Below, in pieces: positions 36,505 to 45,948 of a DNA stretch of 64,000 bases. A program made the translations under genes and the position numbers. The stretch covers positions 1 to 64,000 of the forward strand of contig CAVUOB010000018.1 of the NCBI GenBank assembly GCA_963743035.1. Reading direction: 5' to 3'. Source of the stretch: PALSA-911 sp963743035. GTDB taxonomy: Bacteria > Pseudomonadota > Alphaproteobacteria > Acetobacterales > Acetobacteraceae. The notes below the pieces were generated by a model. It worked only from the letters and a program-made list of their open reading frames with translations, did not search any database and was not told where the DNA came from. Within the stretch, counting starts at the first letter, position 1; the number at the start of each line of letters is the position of its first letter.

Positions 36505-37740
36505 TCAGCCGGGCCGGGTGGGGATCTGGTTGAACGGCTTGTCCTTGTCGACGCGGATGTCGCCGGGCATGCCGAGCACGCGTTCCGCGATGATGTTCCG
36601 CATGATCTCGTCCGAGCCGCCGGCGATCCGCCCGCCCGGGGAGGACAGCAGCGCCTCCTGGAACATGGCGTAGAGCGGCACCAGCTCGGGCTCCATCACG
36701 CCGCCCGCGGCATCCAGTAGGTCCATGCCGTACGAGGCGATATCCTGCACCATGCTGGCTTTCACCAGCTTGCCGATGGAATTCTCCGGCCCCGGGTCCC
36801 TGCCTTTGGACAGCGCCGTCAGCGTGCGGAACTGCGTCAGCTTCAGGCCCTGCGCGCGCACATACCAATCGGCGATCTTTTCGCGCACCGCGCTGTCGCG
36901 GATCGCCGGCTGCCCGTCGATCGATATGGACCGCGAAATGCCGACGAGGTCGTCGACATCCGGGCGGAAGGCGATCCCGCCGACCGCGAGCCGCTCGTTC
37001 ATCAGGGTGGTCAGGGACACGCGCCAGCCCTGGCCCACCCCGCCCAGCCGCTGGCTGTCGGGAATGCGCACATCGGTGAAAAAGACCTCGTTGAAATGGC
37101 GGGCGCCGGAGATCTGGTGGATCGGCCGGATCTCGACGCCAGGGGATTTCATGTCGAGGAAGAAGAAGGTCAGGCCCGCATGCTTCGGCACGTTCGGGTC
37201 GCTGCGCGTGACCAGGATGCCGAAATCGGAAAGATGCGCCCCGGAGGTCCAGATCTTCTGCCCGTTGATCACCCAGTCATCGCCGTCGCGCTCCGCACGG
37301 GTGCGCAGCGCCGCGAGATCGGAACCGCCGGCGGGTTCGGAGAAGAGCTGGCACCAGATCTCCTCGCCGCGCAGCGCCGGGCGCACATAGCGTTCGAGCT
37401 GTTCCGGCTTGGCGTAGGCCATCATCGTGGGAATGCACATGCCGAGCCCGATCTCGAACACGCCGGCCGGCACCACGTAGTTCGACTCTTCCTGCTGGTA
37501 GATCACCTGCATGATCGGCGAGGCGCCGCGCCCGCCCCATTGCTTCGGCCAGGTGATCGCGGCGAAGCCGGCATCGGCCTTCTTCGCCTGCCACGCCTTG
37601 GCGCGCCTGACTTCCTCCGCCCCGATATCGCCGCGGAAATTCACCGGCCTGGCACGGCCCTTGGGTTCGGCATTGGCCTGCAGGAAGGCGCGCGCCTCGG
37701 CGCGGAACGCGGCTTCCTCTGGCGTGTCGTTGAAGTCCAT
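36505..37740 (-). CDS. Acyl-CoA dehydrogenase
   Basis: FAD-dependent acyl-CoA dehydrogenase of 411 residues. Seen: MDFNDTPEEAAFRAEARAFL, AITWPKQWGGRGASPIMQVI, the FAD/substrate motif CQLFSEPAGGSDLAALRTRA, INGQKIWTSGAHLSDFG, LMNERLAVGG and C-terminal GGSDEIMRNIIAERVLGMPG. ATG at 37740 gives the standard length; the open frame runs upstream without homology. It lies 11 bases after a second, shorter dehydrogenase gene, an arrangement typical of heterotetrameric alpha2beta2 dehydrogenases such as steroid ChsE pairs. Confidence 0.93.
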   Translation of the reverse strand: MDFNDTPEEAAFRAEARAFLQANAEPKGRARPVNFRGDIGAEEVRRAKAWQAKKADAGFAAITWPKQWGGRGASPIMQVIYQQEESNYVVPAGVFEIGLGMCIPTMMAYAKPEQLERYVRPALRGEEIWCQLFSEPAGGSDLAALRTRAERDGDDWVINGQKIWTSGAHLSDFGILVTRSDPNVPKHAGLTFFFLDMKSPGVEIRPIHQISGARHFNEVFFTDVRIPDSQRLGGVGQGWRVSLTTLMNERLAVGGIAFRPDVDDLVGISRSISIDGQPAIRDSAVREKIADWYVRAQGLKLTQFRTLTALSKGRDPGPENSIGKLVKASMVQDIASYGMDLLDAAGGVMEPELVPLYAMFQEALLSSPGGRIAGGSDEIMRNIIAERVLGMPGDIRVDKDKPFNQIPTRPG

Positions 37741-37751
37741 CGTGCCTCCCC

Positions 37752-38858
37752 CTACGCCGCGTTGCGCGTTTCGAGTTGATCGACCAGCCGGTGCTTCCAG
37801 TATCGCGCCGCACCCAGGGTCAGCGCGAGGTGCTTGGAACGCCGGTAGTAGAGGTGGCAGTCGAACTCCCAGGTGAAGCCGACCCCGCCATGGGTCTGGA
37901 TATTCTCCTTCGACGCGAGGTGGAACGCCTCGGTCGCGGAAACCCGCGCCGCCGCCGCGGCCAGCGGCAGTTCCGCGCCGCCCTCCACCAGCGCCCAGGC
38001 GCCATAATAGGCGTTGGACCGGGCCAGCTCGAGCGCGACATACATATCCGCCAGCTTGTGCTTGATCGCCTGGAAGGAGGCGATCTGCCGGCCGAAGGCG
38101 ATGCGTTCCATGGCGTAGTCGCGCGCCATGGCGAGCGAGACCTCGGCGCCGCCCACCTGCTCGAAGGCCATCAGGATCGCCGCGCGCTCGAGCACGCGCT
38201 GCACCAGCGGCCAGGCATCGCCGGGCGGTCCCAGCCGCACGGCCGGCACGCCGGTGAGGTCGAGCCGCGCCTGGTCGCGGCTCGGGTCCACGGTGCGCAG
38301 CTTCTCGCGCCGGGCGTTCGCGAGATCGACCCGGTAGAGCCCGATGCCGCCTTCGTCGCGCGCCACCACGATGGCGAAATCCGCGATGGTTCCGTCCGAT
38401 ACCGGCCATTTCTCCCCCGTCAGAACGCCGCCGGCGGCGCGCAGCTTCACCGCGTCCGGTCCCGGCTGCCCGGGGCCTTCGGCCAACGCGAAAGTGCCGA
38501 TCAGCGAGCCGTCCGCCAGCTTCGGCAGCAGCTCGCGCTTGTCCGCTTCGCTGCCGGCGGCGAGGATCGCCTCGGTCGCGAGATAGACCGAGGACGCGAA
38601 GGGCACTGGTGCGACGACGCGGCCCAATTCCTCCGCCAGCACGCACAGGCCTTCATAGCCGATATCGGCGCCGCCATATTGCTCCGGGATCGCAGCACCC
38701 AGCCAGCCCAGGCCGGCGATCTCGCGCCACAATGCGCGTGCGTACGGCTCCTGTCCTTCGAGCACCGCCCGCACCACCTTCGGGCCGCATCTGTCCTTGA
38801 GGAAGCTGCGCGCCTGGTCGCGCAGAAGATTGGAATCGTCAGAGAATTCGAAGTTCAT
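37752..38858 (-). CDS. Acyl-CoA dehydrogenase (partner subunit)
   Basis: 368-residue acyl-CoA dehydrogenase family protein, intact. Seen: MNFEFSDDSNLLRDQARSFL, GWLGAAIPEQYGGADIGYEG, VPFASSVYLATEAILAAGS, MERIAFGRQIASFQAIKHKL, and the C-terminal QTHGGVGFTWEFDCHLYYRR block seen in many FadE-like subunits. Its ATG directly abuts the stop of the acyl-CoA synthetase gene. With 36505-37740 it likely forms one two-gene dehydrogenase acting on the CoA ester made by that synthetase. Confidence 0.92.
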   Translation of the reverse strand: MNFEFSDDSNLLRDQARSFLKDRCGPKVVRAVLEGQEPYARALWREIAGLGWLGAAIPEQYGGADIGYEGLCVLAEELGRVVAPVPFASSVYLATEAILAAGSEADKRELLPKLADGSLIGTFALAEGPGQPGPDAVKLRAAGGVLTGEKWPVSDGTIADFAIVVARDEGGIGLYRVDLANARREKLRTVDPSRDQARLDLTGVPAVRLGPPGDAWPLVQRVLERAAILMAFEQVGGAEVSLAMARDYAMERIAFGRQIASFQAIKHKLADMYVALELARSNAYYGAWALVEGGAELPLAAAAARVSATEAFHLASKENIQTHGGVGFTWEFDCHLYYRRSKHLALTLGAARYWKHRLVDQLETRNAA

Positions 38859-40446
38859 TTATGCCGTTGTCCCCGCAACTTGTCCTTCCGGCCGCACCTG
38901 CCTGGCGGCGGCCCGATAAGCGGCCCAGTACCTGGTCCCGCAACGCGTTCTTGTACAGCTTTCCCGTCGGCAGCCGCGGCAGCTGGGCGATGAAATCGAT
39001 GCTCCTCGGCAGCATGTAGCGGGCGACCTTGCCGGCCGCGAATCTGATGAGCTCGGCGGCCAGCGCGGCGGAAGGCTCCACATCATCGGCCAGTTCGACC
39101 ACCGCCTTGACCTCTTCGCCCATCTCCTCGTTCGGCACGCCGAAGACCGCGACATCGCGCACCCGGGGATGCGTGACCAGCGCGTCCTCGATCTCCCGCG
39201 GGTAGATGTTCACGCCGCCGGAGATGATCATGAACGCCTTGCGGTCGGTGAGGAACAGGTAGCCGTCCTCGTCGACATGGCCAATGTCGCCGGTCGTGCA
39301 CCAGGTGGTGTGGACCGGATGCTGCGCGGCCTTCGTCTTGTCGGGGTCGTTATGGTATTGGAACGGCATCCGGTCCCGCTCGAAATAGATCAGTCCCGAC
39401 TGGCCGGTCGGCAATTCCGCTCCGGTCTCGTCGCAGATGTGCAGGATGCCGAGCGCCGCCTTGCCGACCGAGCCGGGACGCGCGAGCCATTCATGGCTGT
39501 CGAGCTGCGTGGTGCCGATGCGTTCCGTGGCGCCGTAATATTCGTGGATGATCGGCCCCCACCATTCGATCATCTGCCGCTTCACCTCGACCGGGCAGGG
39601 GGCGGCCGCGTGGATCGTGACACGGTGACTGGAGAGATCGAACGCCTCGCGTTCCGGTGCGGGCAGCTTGAGTATGCGCACGAACATCGTCGGCACCCAT
39701 TGGCTGTGCGTCACCCGGTGCTGCTCGATCAGCCGCAGCGCGTCGAGCGCGTCGAAGCGCGGCATCATCACCACCGTTCCCCCGAGGCGTTGAACCGTCA
39801 GCGAGTAGGAGATCGGCGCGGCGTGATAGAGCGGCGCCGGCGACAGATAGACCGTATCCGGGCCGAAGCCGTAGCGGCGCATCGTGCCCTGCCAGGTGGT
39901 GTCCTCGCCGACCTTCAGATCCTGCAGCGGGCGCTTTATGCCCTTGGGCCGGCCGGTGGTGCCGGAACTGTAGAGCATCGCATCGCCCAGCCACTCCTCG
40001 CCGAGCGGATGGGCGGGCTGCGGCGCGACCGCTGCCTCGTAGGACGACCAGTCCCCGATCACGCCGTCGATCATCAGCCGCAAGCCGCAGGCCGGAATGA
40101 GCGGCGGCAGCGCCACGGCAATTTCCCCGCGCGCGACCGAGGTCACGATCGCCTTCGCCCCGCAATCATTGACGATATAGGCCGCTTCCTCGGCCGTCAG
40201 GTAGCGGTTGATGGTCGTGTAGTAGAGGCCCGACCGCAAGGCTGCCCAGCAGACTTCCAGGAAGCGCGGATTGTTCTCCATGAACAGCGCGATATGGTCG
40301 CCCCGACGCAATCCTTGCGCACGAAACAGATTGGCCAGGCGGTTCGAGCGTTCGTCGAGCTCGCGGTATGTCAGGATCTCTCCGGTGGCGCCGTTGATCA
40401 GCGCCGGGTGGTCGGGTCGGTCTCGCGCGTGGTCGGCAACATACAT
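38859..40446 (-). CDS. AMP-dependent acyl-CoA synthetase, C-terminal frameshift
   Basis: ANL-superfamily ligase making acyl-CoA from acid, ATP and CoA. Seen: HPALINGATGEILTYRELDE, P-loop LYSSGTTGRPKGIKRP, HEYYGATERIG, TTGDIGHVDEDGYLFLTDR, MIISGGVNIYPREIEDAL, and the catalytic lysine region LPRLPTGKLYKNALRD. After that the frame changes near 38935: the expected YWAAYRAAARQVRPEGQVAG tail ends at 38859, directly next to the following ATG, whereas the unshifted frame runs on. ATG 40446 is preferred over GTG 40458 on Shine-Dalgarno spacing (CAGGGTG). It heads the dehydrogenase pair. Confidence 0.92.
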
Positions 40447-40534
40447 GTGGGCAATCACCCTGAAGAACGGCGTATCCCGCCGGTGAACGGGACGCGCCGG
40501 GCACGGCGCGTCCGCTCATCCGGAAGCTTGTGCG

Positions 40535-41740
40535 TCAGGCTGCCAGCCGCTGGTGCGGCGGAACCTCCAGCTTGAAGAAGTGGGCGGCGTTGAGGCCGAG
40601 GATCTTGGCGCGCTGCACGTCATTCAGCATCGGCATCGTGCGTTCGATCGCCTCCGCCGAATGCGGCCAGGTGCCCTCGTGGTGCGGGTAGTCGTTGGCC
40701 CAGGCGAAATTGTCGATCAGGCCGAACGGCTCGGCCACATAGAGGCCGACCGGATCTTCCTGGAATGTCGCCAGCCCGTGCGCCTTGAAATAGTCGCTGG
40801 GCAGGCCCTGCAGCTTCGGGCGCACCCACATGTGATGCTTGCGGTAGGCCTCGTCCATCGCCGTCAGCAGCCAGGCGACCCAACCGATGCCGGCTTCCAC
40901 GGTGGCAAAGCGCAGGCCCTTGAAGCGCTCCAGAACCCCGGAGGCGCAGAGATTGGCCACCGGCTCGATCGTCGGCGCCAGCGAATGGGTCACGTAGTTG
41001 ACCACCGCCCCGCCATTGCCGCGGGAGGCGCGCGGGTCGCGGCCGGTGGAGACATGGAAGGTGATCGGAAGATCGGTCTCCTCGATCAGGCGCCACATCG
41101 GATCGAAATGAGGCAGGTTGTAGTTGACGTGATCGACGTCGTGCCCGCCCCAGATCGGCTTGCACGGCAGCGACAGCGCGCGAAAGCCGATCTTCGCCAC
41201 CCGCTCGATCTCCGCCATGGCACTTTCGAGATCGCCGGTGGCGATCGCGGCAACCGGCAGCATGGAGTCCGGATAGGCGCCGAACTGCTCCCACGCCCAG
41301 TCGTTCCAGACGCGGCATTGGGCGTTGGCGAACACCGGGTCCGGCGTCGCCCACATCGCCAGGCCCTTGTTGGGGAAGATGATCTCGACATCGACGCCGT
41401 CGGCGCGGTTGTCGCGGATGCGGTCCTGCACGTCGGCACCCGCCTTCGAGCGGACCCAGTCCTCGCCCTCGAAGCTCATGACCCGCACCCGGTCGGGCCG
41501 GTAGCCTTCGCAATAGCGCCACTGCACGCCCTGCTCATCGGTGATGATGCGGGGCACGCGCTCGCGGTATTTCGCCTCGATCCGCGTTTCCCACAGATCG
41601 GGCGGCTCGTTGGCGTGGCTGTCGGTCGAGACCATGAAGTATTTCCCGGGATCGCCGACACGCGCGGTGCGCTGCCAGCCCGAATGGCCAGGCGTCTCGA
41701 GCCGCCAGAGATTGGGTGCGTTGATCGGCACTTCGTTCAT
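40535..41740 (-). CDS. Amidohydrolase family 2 (ACMSD-like TIM barrel)
   Basis: 401-residue metal-dependent hydrolase or decarboxylase of the amidohydrolase-2 family. Seen: KYFMVSTDSHANEPPDLWETRI (N-terminal metal region), DGVDVEIIFPNKGLAMWA, ALSLPCKPIWGGHDVDHVNY, DLPITFHVSTGRDPR, FATVEAGIGWVAWLLTAMDE and DNFAWANDYPHHEGTWPHS with a conserved aspartate. ATG 41740 follows a GGAGGAACC Shine-Dalgarno. Enzymes of this type are common beside DUF35-thiolase pairs, where they act on cyclic or aromatic CoA-pathway intermediates. The actual substrate is unknown. Confidence 0.9.
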   Translation of the reverse strand: MNEVPINAPNLWRLETPGHSGWQRTARVGDPGKYFMVSTDSHANEPPDLWETRIEAKYRERVPRIITDEQGVQWRYCEGYRPDRVRVMSFEGEDWVRSKAGADVQDRIRDNRADGVDVEIIFPNKGLAMWATPDPVFANAQCRVWNDWAWEQFGAYPDSMLPVAAIATGDLESAMAEIERVAKIGFRALSLPCKPIWGGHDVDHVNYNLPHFDPMWRLIEETDLPITFHVSTGRDPRASRGNGGAVVNYVTHSLAPTIEPVANLCASGVLERFKGLRFATVEAGIGWVAWLLTAMDEAYRKHHMWVRPKLQGLPSDYFKAHGLATFQEDPVGLYVAEPFGLIDNFAWANDYPHHEGTWPHSAEAIERTMPMLNDVQRAKILGLNAAHFFKLEVPPHQRLAA

Positions 41741-41799
41741 TGGTTCCTCCGTGTTGTGATCAAGCCTGTTGTTCGGCCTTCGTGACTGCGATTGTCTCC

Positions 41800-42235
41800 C
41801 TACGCCGGCTTCCACTGCACCAGCGTGTACGGCGTCTTGGCGTCGTCATGCGGCTCGAACACCGCCTCGACATCGGCGCCGATCGTGACGGTCTGCTGCG
41901 GGTCGCCGAGCAGGTTGCCGAGCATGCGGATGTTGCCGGCATGCGGCAGTTCCACCAGCACCGCGAGATACGGGCCGCTGCCCTTCAGCGCCGGATGCAC
42001 CGGATGCCAGCAGCGGGTCCAGGTCCAGATCTTGCCCTTCGGCGCCACCTCCACCCATTTCATGTCCCAGGAATTGCATTTGTGGCACAGCCATTCCGGG
42101 CCCCATTGCCAGGTCCCGCAGGCGCCGCAGCGCTGCACCATCAGCTTGCCGGCGCGCGTGCCTTCCCAGGTACGGCTGGTCGAGCTTGTCGGTCTCGGTG
42201 ACGGGCTCGGGGAGCCCCTTCGGCAGATAAGACAT
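41800..42235 (-). CDS. DUF35 OB-fold/zinc-ribbon protein, one frameshift
   Basis: Second DUF35 protein of the window, about 145 residues. Seen: start ATG at 42235 (MSYLPKGLPEPVTETDKLD) overlapping the thiolase stop by four bases, then after a frame change near 42170 the zinc ribbon RCGACGTWQWGPEWLCHKC and the OB-fold part KIWTWTRCWHPVHPALKG, YLAVLVELPHAGNIRMLGNL. This is the acyl-CoA-binding partner expected for the upstream thiolase-like protein, as in the ChsH2-Ltp2 pair. Confidence 0.87.
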
Positions 42236-43416
42236 CAGAGCGTCTCCTCGGAGCCAAAAACCATCGTCGATACGGGTGTAACCATCGGGCCGGCGATCAC
42301 GCCGGCCACCTTCGCGCCCGGCACCTGGGAGGTGGCCGTGCCGCGCAGCTGGCGCACCGCCTCGATCTGCAGTTCGAGCCCGTGCATGTAGCATTCGGCC
42401 AGGTTGCCGCCCGAGGTGTTGAGCGGCAGCTTGCCCGACGGCGCCAACAGGTTCTCGAGCTTGAGGAACTCGTTGCATTCCTCCGGTTTGACGAAGCCGT
42501 GCTCCGTGAGGCTCATCAACACGCCGCCGGTGAAGTTCTCGTAGCTCTGCAGCACGTCGACGTCCTTCGGGCCGAGCCCGGCCATCTCCCACAGATGCGG
42601 CGCCACCGGGCCGAAACTCGCGGAATGGAAGTCGGGCGCGTTGAACGAGCGCGCGGCGTTGCGATGGTCCGAGCCCTGCGCGACCGCCAGCACATAGGCG
42701 GGCTTCTGCTTGAAGTCCTTCGCCCGCTCGGCCGAGACCAGGACCAGCGCGGCCGCGCCGTCATTCTCCTGGCAGCAATCGAACAGATGGTAGGGCTCGG
42801 CGATCCAGCGGGAGGCGTCATACGCTTCCTCGGTCAGCGGCCGGCCGTACATCACCGCGCGCGGATTGGACTGCGCGTGGTGGTAGGAAGCCATCGCCAG
42901 GGCCCGCAAGGCTTCCTGCTTGATCCCGTGCTCGTGCATGTAGCGCATGATCTTCAGCGCAAAGCGCTGCGCGGGAACGAAGATGCCATAGGGATTGATC
43001 AGCGCGTTGTCGCCGGAGACGGTGCCGCCGGCCTGCGCCTGGCCGTAGCGCTGGAACTGGCCCTGGGCGAGGGCGCGGTAGACCACCGCGATCTCCGCCT
43101 GGCCGGTGGCGATCGCCGCCGCGGCATTGCCGACCGCCGCCGCGCCGCCGCCGCCGCCGCCGCCCCACTGCATGTTGGACAGCCGCAGCTCCTTGCAGCC
43201 CAGCGCGGCGGAGATCCGCGACGGGTCGTTGCGGTCATTGGCGTAGGAGGCGAAACTATCGATGTCCTGCGGATTGACGCCGGCGTCGTCGCAGGCCGCC
43301 AGGATCGCCTTCAGCGCCAGGACGAATTCCGGGTCCGGCGACATGCTGTGCTTGTAGTAGGTGGTCTCGCCGATCCCGATCACGGCCACCTTGCCGCGCA
43401 ATGTATGCTTGGTCAC
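42235..43416 (-). CDS. Thiolase-like protein (lipid-transfer family), cysteines missing
   Basis: 393-residue thiolase-fold protein. Seen: KVAVIGIGETTYYKHS, QDIDSFASYANDRNDPS, LSNMQWGGGGGGGAAAVGNA (nucleophile region without a cysteine), LFDCCQENDGAAALVLVS, LLAPSGKLPLNTSGGNLAE and YMHGLELQIEAVRQLRG. The C-terminal CxGxG motif is also absent (VAGVIAGPMV). Loss of both catalytic cysteines while the His region remains fits aldolase-type relatives such as Ltp2 rather than true thiolases. GTG 43416 is chosen for a GAGGAGACGG Shine-Dalgarno. It is divergent to a TetR gene. Confidence 0.88.
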   Translation of the reverse strand: MTKHTLRGKVAVIGIGETTYYKHSMSPDPEFVLALKAILAACDDAGVNPQDIDSFASYANDRNDPSRISAALGCKELRLSNMQWGGGGGGGAAAVGNAAAAIATGQAEIAVVYRALAQGQFQRYGQAQAGGTVSGDNALINPYGIFVPAQRFALKIMRYMHEHGIKQEALRALAMASYHHAQSNPRAVMYGRPLTEEAYDASRWIAEPYHLFDCCQENDGAAALVLVSAERAKDFKQKPAYVLAVAQGSDHRNAARSFNAPDFHSASFGPVAPHLWEMAGLGPKDVDVLQSYENFTGGVLMSLTEHGFVKPEECNEFLKLENLLAPSGKLPLNTSGGNLAECYMHGLELQIEAVRQLRGTATSQVPGAKVAGVIAGPMVTPVSTMVFGSEETL

Positions 43417-43460
43417 TTCCGTCTCCTCAAACCAGCGTGCGTTGGAAGGGCTTCGCGCCT

Positions 43461-43473
43461 TCATTATTAATGA
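43461..43473. promoter_or_regulatory. Candidate TetR operator
   Basis: A perfect 13-base palindrome TCATTATTAATGA in an otherwise GC-rich 135-base gap between the divergent thiolase-like gene and the TetR-family regulator. Its AT content is conspicuous. TetR-family proteins commonly bind such palindromes between themselves and their target operon. Binding here is inferred from position and symmetry only. Confidence 0.5.
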
Positions 43474-43551
43474 TACCCACGGGTCTCAATTCATTCCCTA
43501 CCGCGGCCCGCCAACTGGCGTCAAGACAACCCCCCGCGCTATCCTGAGGCG

Positions 43552-44235
43552 ATGGAACGCGCATCTGCGGGCAGGAAATCCCCGAAACCGGACATGCTGA
43601 AGAAGCGCGCGGGGCGTCCGCCGCGCGCGCTGGCCGCACAGCTCGGCGAGCAGATCCTGGATGCGGCGCAACGTCTTTTTCTGGATCAGGGCTACGAGGC
43701 GACAACGGTCGAACAGGTCGCCACCTGCATCGGCGCGACCAAGCGCACCGTCTATGTCCGCTTCGCCGACAAGGCCGGATTGTTTCGTGCGGTCGTAACG
43801 CGGGTCCTGGATGCGCGGCGGCCGCTGCTGAGCAAGATCGGTGCCGTGGGCACGATCGACGAGCGGCTGCGCGACATGGGCCTGGCGGTGCTGGATTACG
43901 CGCTCGACCCCGACGTGGTGCGCGTGTTCCGGGTGGTGACGGCCGAGGCGTACCGCTTTCCCGAGCTCAACCGGATGCTCGAGGAAGAGGCGGCCCGCGG
44001 CATCGCCCCAGCGGTGCGGAGCATGCTCGAGGAGGAGGTTCGGCTCGGCCGGATCCGGCTGGACGACACCGCGTTCGCGACCCAGCTGCTGCTGGGCCTG
44101 ATCACCGGCGCGCCGGCACGGGCGGCTGGGCGCGGCGCCGGGATACCCGGCCGGGCGGATCGCCAGCGCTGGGTGCTGGGGGCGATCGCGTTGTTCCTCG
44201 ATGGCAGCCGGTCGAACGGGCCGGTTCGCCGGTAG
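43552..44235 (+). CDS. TetR/AcrR family transcriptional regulator
   Basis: 227-residue regulator. Seen: a basic N-terminal tail (AGRKSPKPDMLKKRAGRPPR), DNA-binding domain LGEQILDAAQRLFLDQGYEATTVEQVATCIGATKRTVYVRFADKAGLFRAVV as a standard TetR helix-turn-helix, and a ligand-binding C-terminal domain including RVFRVVTAEAYRFPELNRML. The family is represented by AefR/UidR-like acyl- or efflux-related regulators. It is divergent to the 43416-35212 acyl-CoA cluster and is its most likely controller. Confidence 0.92.
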   Translation: MERASAGRKSPKPDMLKKRAGRPPRALAAQLGEQILDAAQRLFLDQGYEATTVEQVATCIGATKRTVYVRFADKAGLFRAVVTRVLDARRPLLSKIGAVGTIDERLRDMGLAVLDYALDPDVVRVFRVVTAEAYRFPELNRMLEEEAARGIAPAVRSMLEEEVRLGRIRLDDTAFATQLLLGLITGAPARAAGRGAGIPGRADRQRWVLGAIALFLDGSRSNGPVRR

Positions 44236-44273
44236 GCGCATGGCCCCGCGTTGAGCAGGGGCAATCCCCCCGA

Positions 44274-44783
44274 TCAGGCCTGATCCGACGCCGTCAGGCG
44301 CTGGTAGAATAGCAGGTCCAGTTCCGGCCCCTGGCCGGTCATGGCGGTGAGCAGGGCATGGACCTGGCCGCGGTGATGGGTCTGGTGGTTGAACAGATGC
44401 GCCAGCGCCGGAGTCAACGCCTGCTCGTAGACATCCGGCGTGGACACGCGGCGATAGCGGATCACGCCGGCGAAGGCGGCGTCATCCAGGCTGTCGATGT
44501 GGTCGATGATGCGGCGGTCCTCCACCCGCCGCGCCGCGCGCAGGCTGGCGAAATCGTCGAACAGGATGGTGTCCAGCCGGTCCGGCGCGCTGCCTTCCCC
44601 GGTGAGGCGCTGCATCCAGATCCGGTCGGTGCTCAGCAGGTGGTTCAGCGTGCCTTGCACCGATTTGAAGAACGCGCCGCGGTTCTCGCGGTATTGCCTT
44701 GCCGTCAGTTGCTCGACGGCGACGTACAGGCGCGTATTGGCCCAGGCGTTGTAGCCGGCAAACATTTGAAAATAGGCCTTCAT
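44274..44783 (-). CDS. DinB family protein
   Basis: 169-residue four-helix-bundle protein of the DinB/YfiT family, probably a metal-dependent thiol-transferase-like enzyme of unknown substrate. Seen: MFAGYNAWANTRLYVAVEQL, GTLNHLLSTDRIWMQRL (first metal histidine) and ALAHLFNHQTHHRGQVHALL, supplying the second and third histidines (HxxxH spacing). Intact, ATG 44783. It converges with the TetR gene across a 38-base gap. Confidence 0.88.
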   Translation of the reverse strand: MKAYFQMFAGYNAWANTRLYVAVEQLTARQYRENRGAFFKSVQGTLNHLLSTDRIWMQRLTGEGSAPDRLDTILFDDFASLRAARRVEDRRIIDHIDSLDDAAFAGVIRYRRVSTPDVYEQALTPALAHLFNHQTHHRGQVHALLTAMTGQGPELDLLFYQRLTASDQA

Positions 44784-44886
44784 CGTTCTGCCTCCACGCC
44801 CGGGACCCGCCGCGCCAACGATCGTGCCGGCATGGGCCTAGCGTCAATGGCCGGGCGCCAATGGGCAGGATTGCGCGCCGTAGGCG

Positions 44887-45948
44887 TCAGGCCGTCCGGT
44901 AGCGGTCCGCGCCGTCGGCGTCGGTTTCCGCCACCAGCTCGCCGCGGCCCAGCATGTGGTTCACATGCGCCAGCACTTCGCCGAACGCGAAGCCGGTCTG
45001 GTGCGCGTCCAGTTCGCGCTGGAACACGAAGGGCAGGATCTGCGCGACCGATAGCGGGCGGTCCCGGCAGGCCTCGGCGATCTCGGCGCAGCGCTGCGCG
45101 TGGTGGTCGATCAGCTCACCGATGCGGACATGCAGGCCGTAGAACGGCAGCCCGTGGCCCGGCAGCACCAGCACGTCCGCCGGCACCGTGTCGCGCAGCG
45201 CCCGCAGCGAGGCGAGGTAGATGCCGAGCGCGTCGAGGTCCGGTTCCATCGCGTACACGCTCACATTGGGCGAGATGCGGGCGATGACCTGGTCGGCGGC
45301 GAAGAACAGCCGGTCCTCCGGCTGGTACAGCATCGCCTGTTCCAGGGCATGGCCGCCGCCGGTGAACAGGTTGAACCGTCGCGCGCCGATCTGCAGCGTG
45401 TCGCCGTGCTTGATCCGGTGATAGGTCGTCGGCACGCCGGTGGTGCGGCGCAGATATTCGTGCCCGCGGCTCAGCACCAGGTCGGTGATTTCCGGCGACA
45501 GCCCGTGGCGCAGGTAGAACGGCCGATGCACGTCGGCGCCGAGGTCGGCGGGGGCGTGTTGCAGGGCCAGGGCATAGAGGTATTCCGGCCGCGGCATCGA
45601 CAGCGGCAGGCCGAACCGCTCGGTCAGCCAGCCGGCCAGGCCGACATGGTCGGGATGGAAATGCGTGACAATCATCCGGGTCAACGCCTGCCCGGCCAGC
45701 GGGCCGGCCAGCGCCGTCTCCCAGGCGCTGCGGCAATCGTCGGTGCCGAGGCCGGTGTCGATCGCCGCCCAGCCGGCGCCCTGCGGCGTCCGGCCATCCT
45801 CGATCAGGTAGATATTGACATGATCGAGCCGGTAGGGGAGCGGCAGGCGCAGCCATAGGACGCCGGGCGCGACCTCTGTCAGCTCGCCGGGGCCGGGCGG
45901 TTGGGCGAAAGGGAAAACCAGGGCTGGGTGGGTTTGATCATGCTGCAT
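44887..45948 (-). CDS. MBL-fold metallo-hydrolase
   Basis: 353-residue metallo-beta-lactamase-fold hydrolase of the glyoxalase-II/RNase-Z-like group that carries a C-terminal winged-helix region. Seen: YLIEDG and AAIDTGLG, the metal motif VTHFHPDHVGLAGWL, the second histidine in GGHALEQAMLY, aspartate in FFAADQVIA, the third metal histidine in VLPGHGLPFYG, then RCAEIAEACRDRPLSVAQIL and FGEVLAHVNHMLGRGELV. The substrate is unknown; some relatives are hydroxyacylglutathione hydrolases or LACTB2-type nucleases. Confidence 0.9.
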   Translation of the reverse strand: MQHDQTHPALVFPFAQPPGPGELTEVAPGVLWLRLPLPYRLDHVNIYLIEDGRTPQGAGWAAIDTGLGTDDCRSAWETALAGPLAGQALTRMIVTHFHPDHVGLAGWLTERFGLPLSMPRPEYLYALALQHAPADLGADVHRPFYLRHGLSPEITDLVLSRGHEYLRRTTGVPTTYHRIKHGDTLQIGARRFNLFTGGGHALEQAMLYQPEDRLFFAADQVIARISPNVSVYAMEPDLDALGIYLASLRALRDTVPADVLVLPGHGLPFYGLHVRIGELIDHHAQRCAEIAEACRDRPLSVAQILPFVFQRELDAHQTGFAFGEVLAHVNHMLGRGELVAETDADGADRYRTA

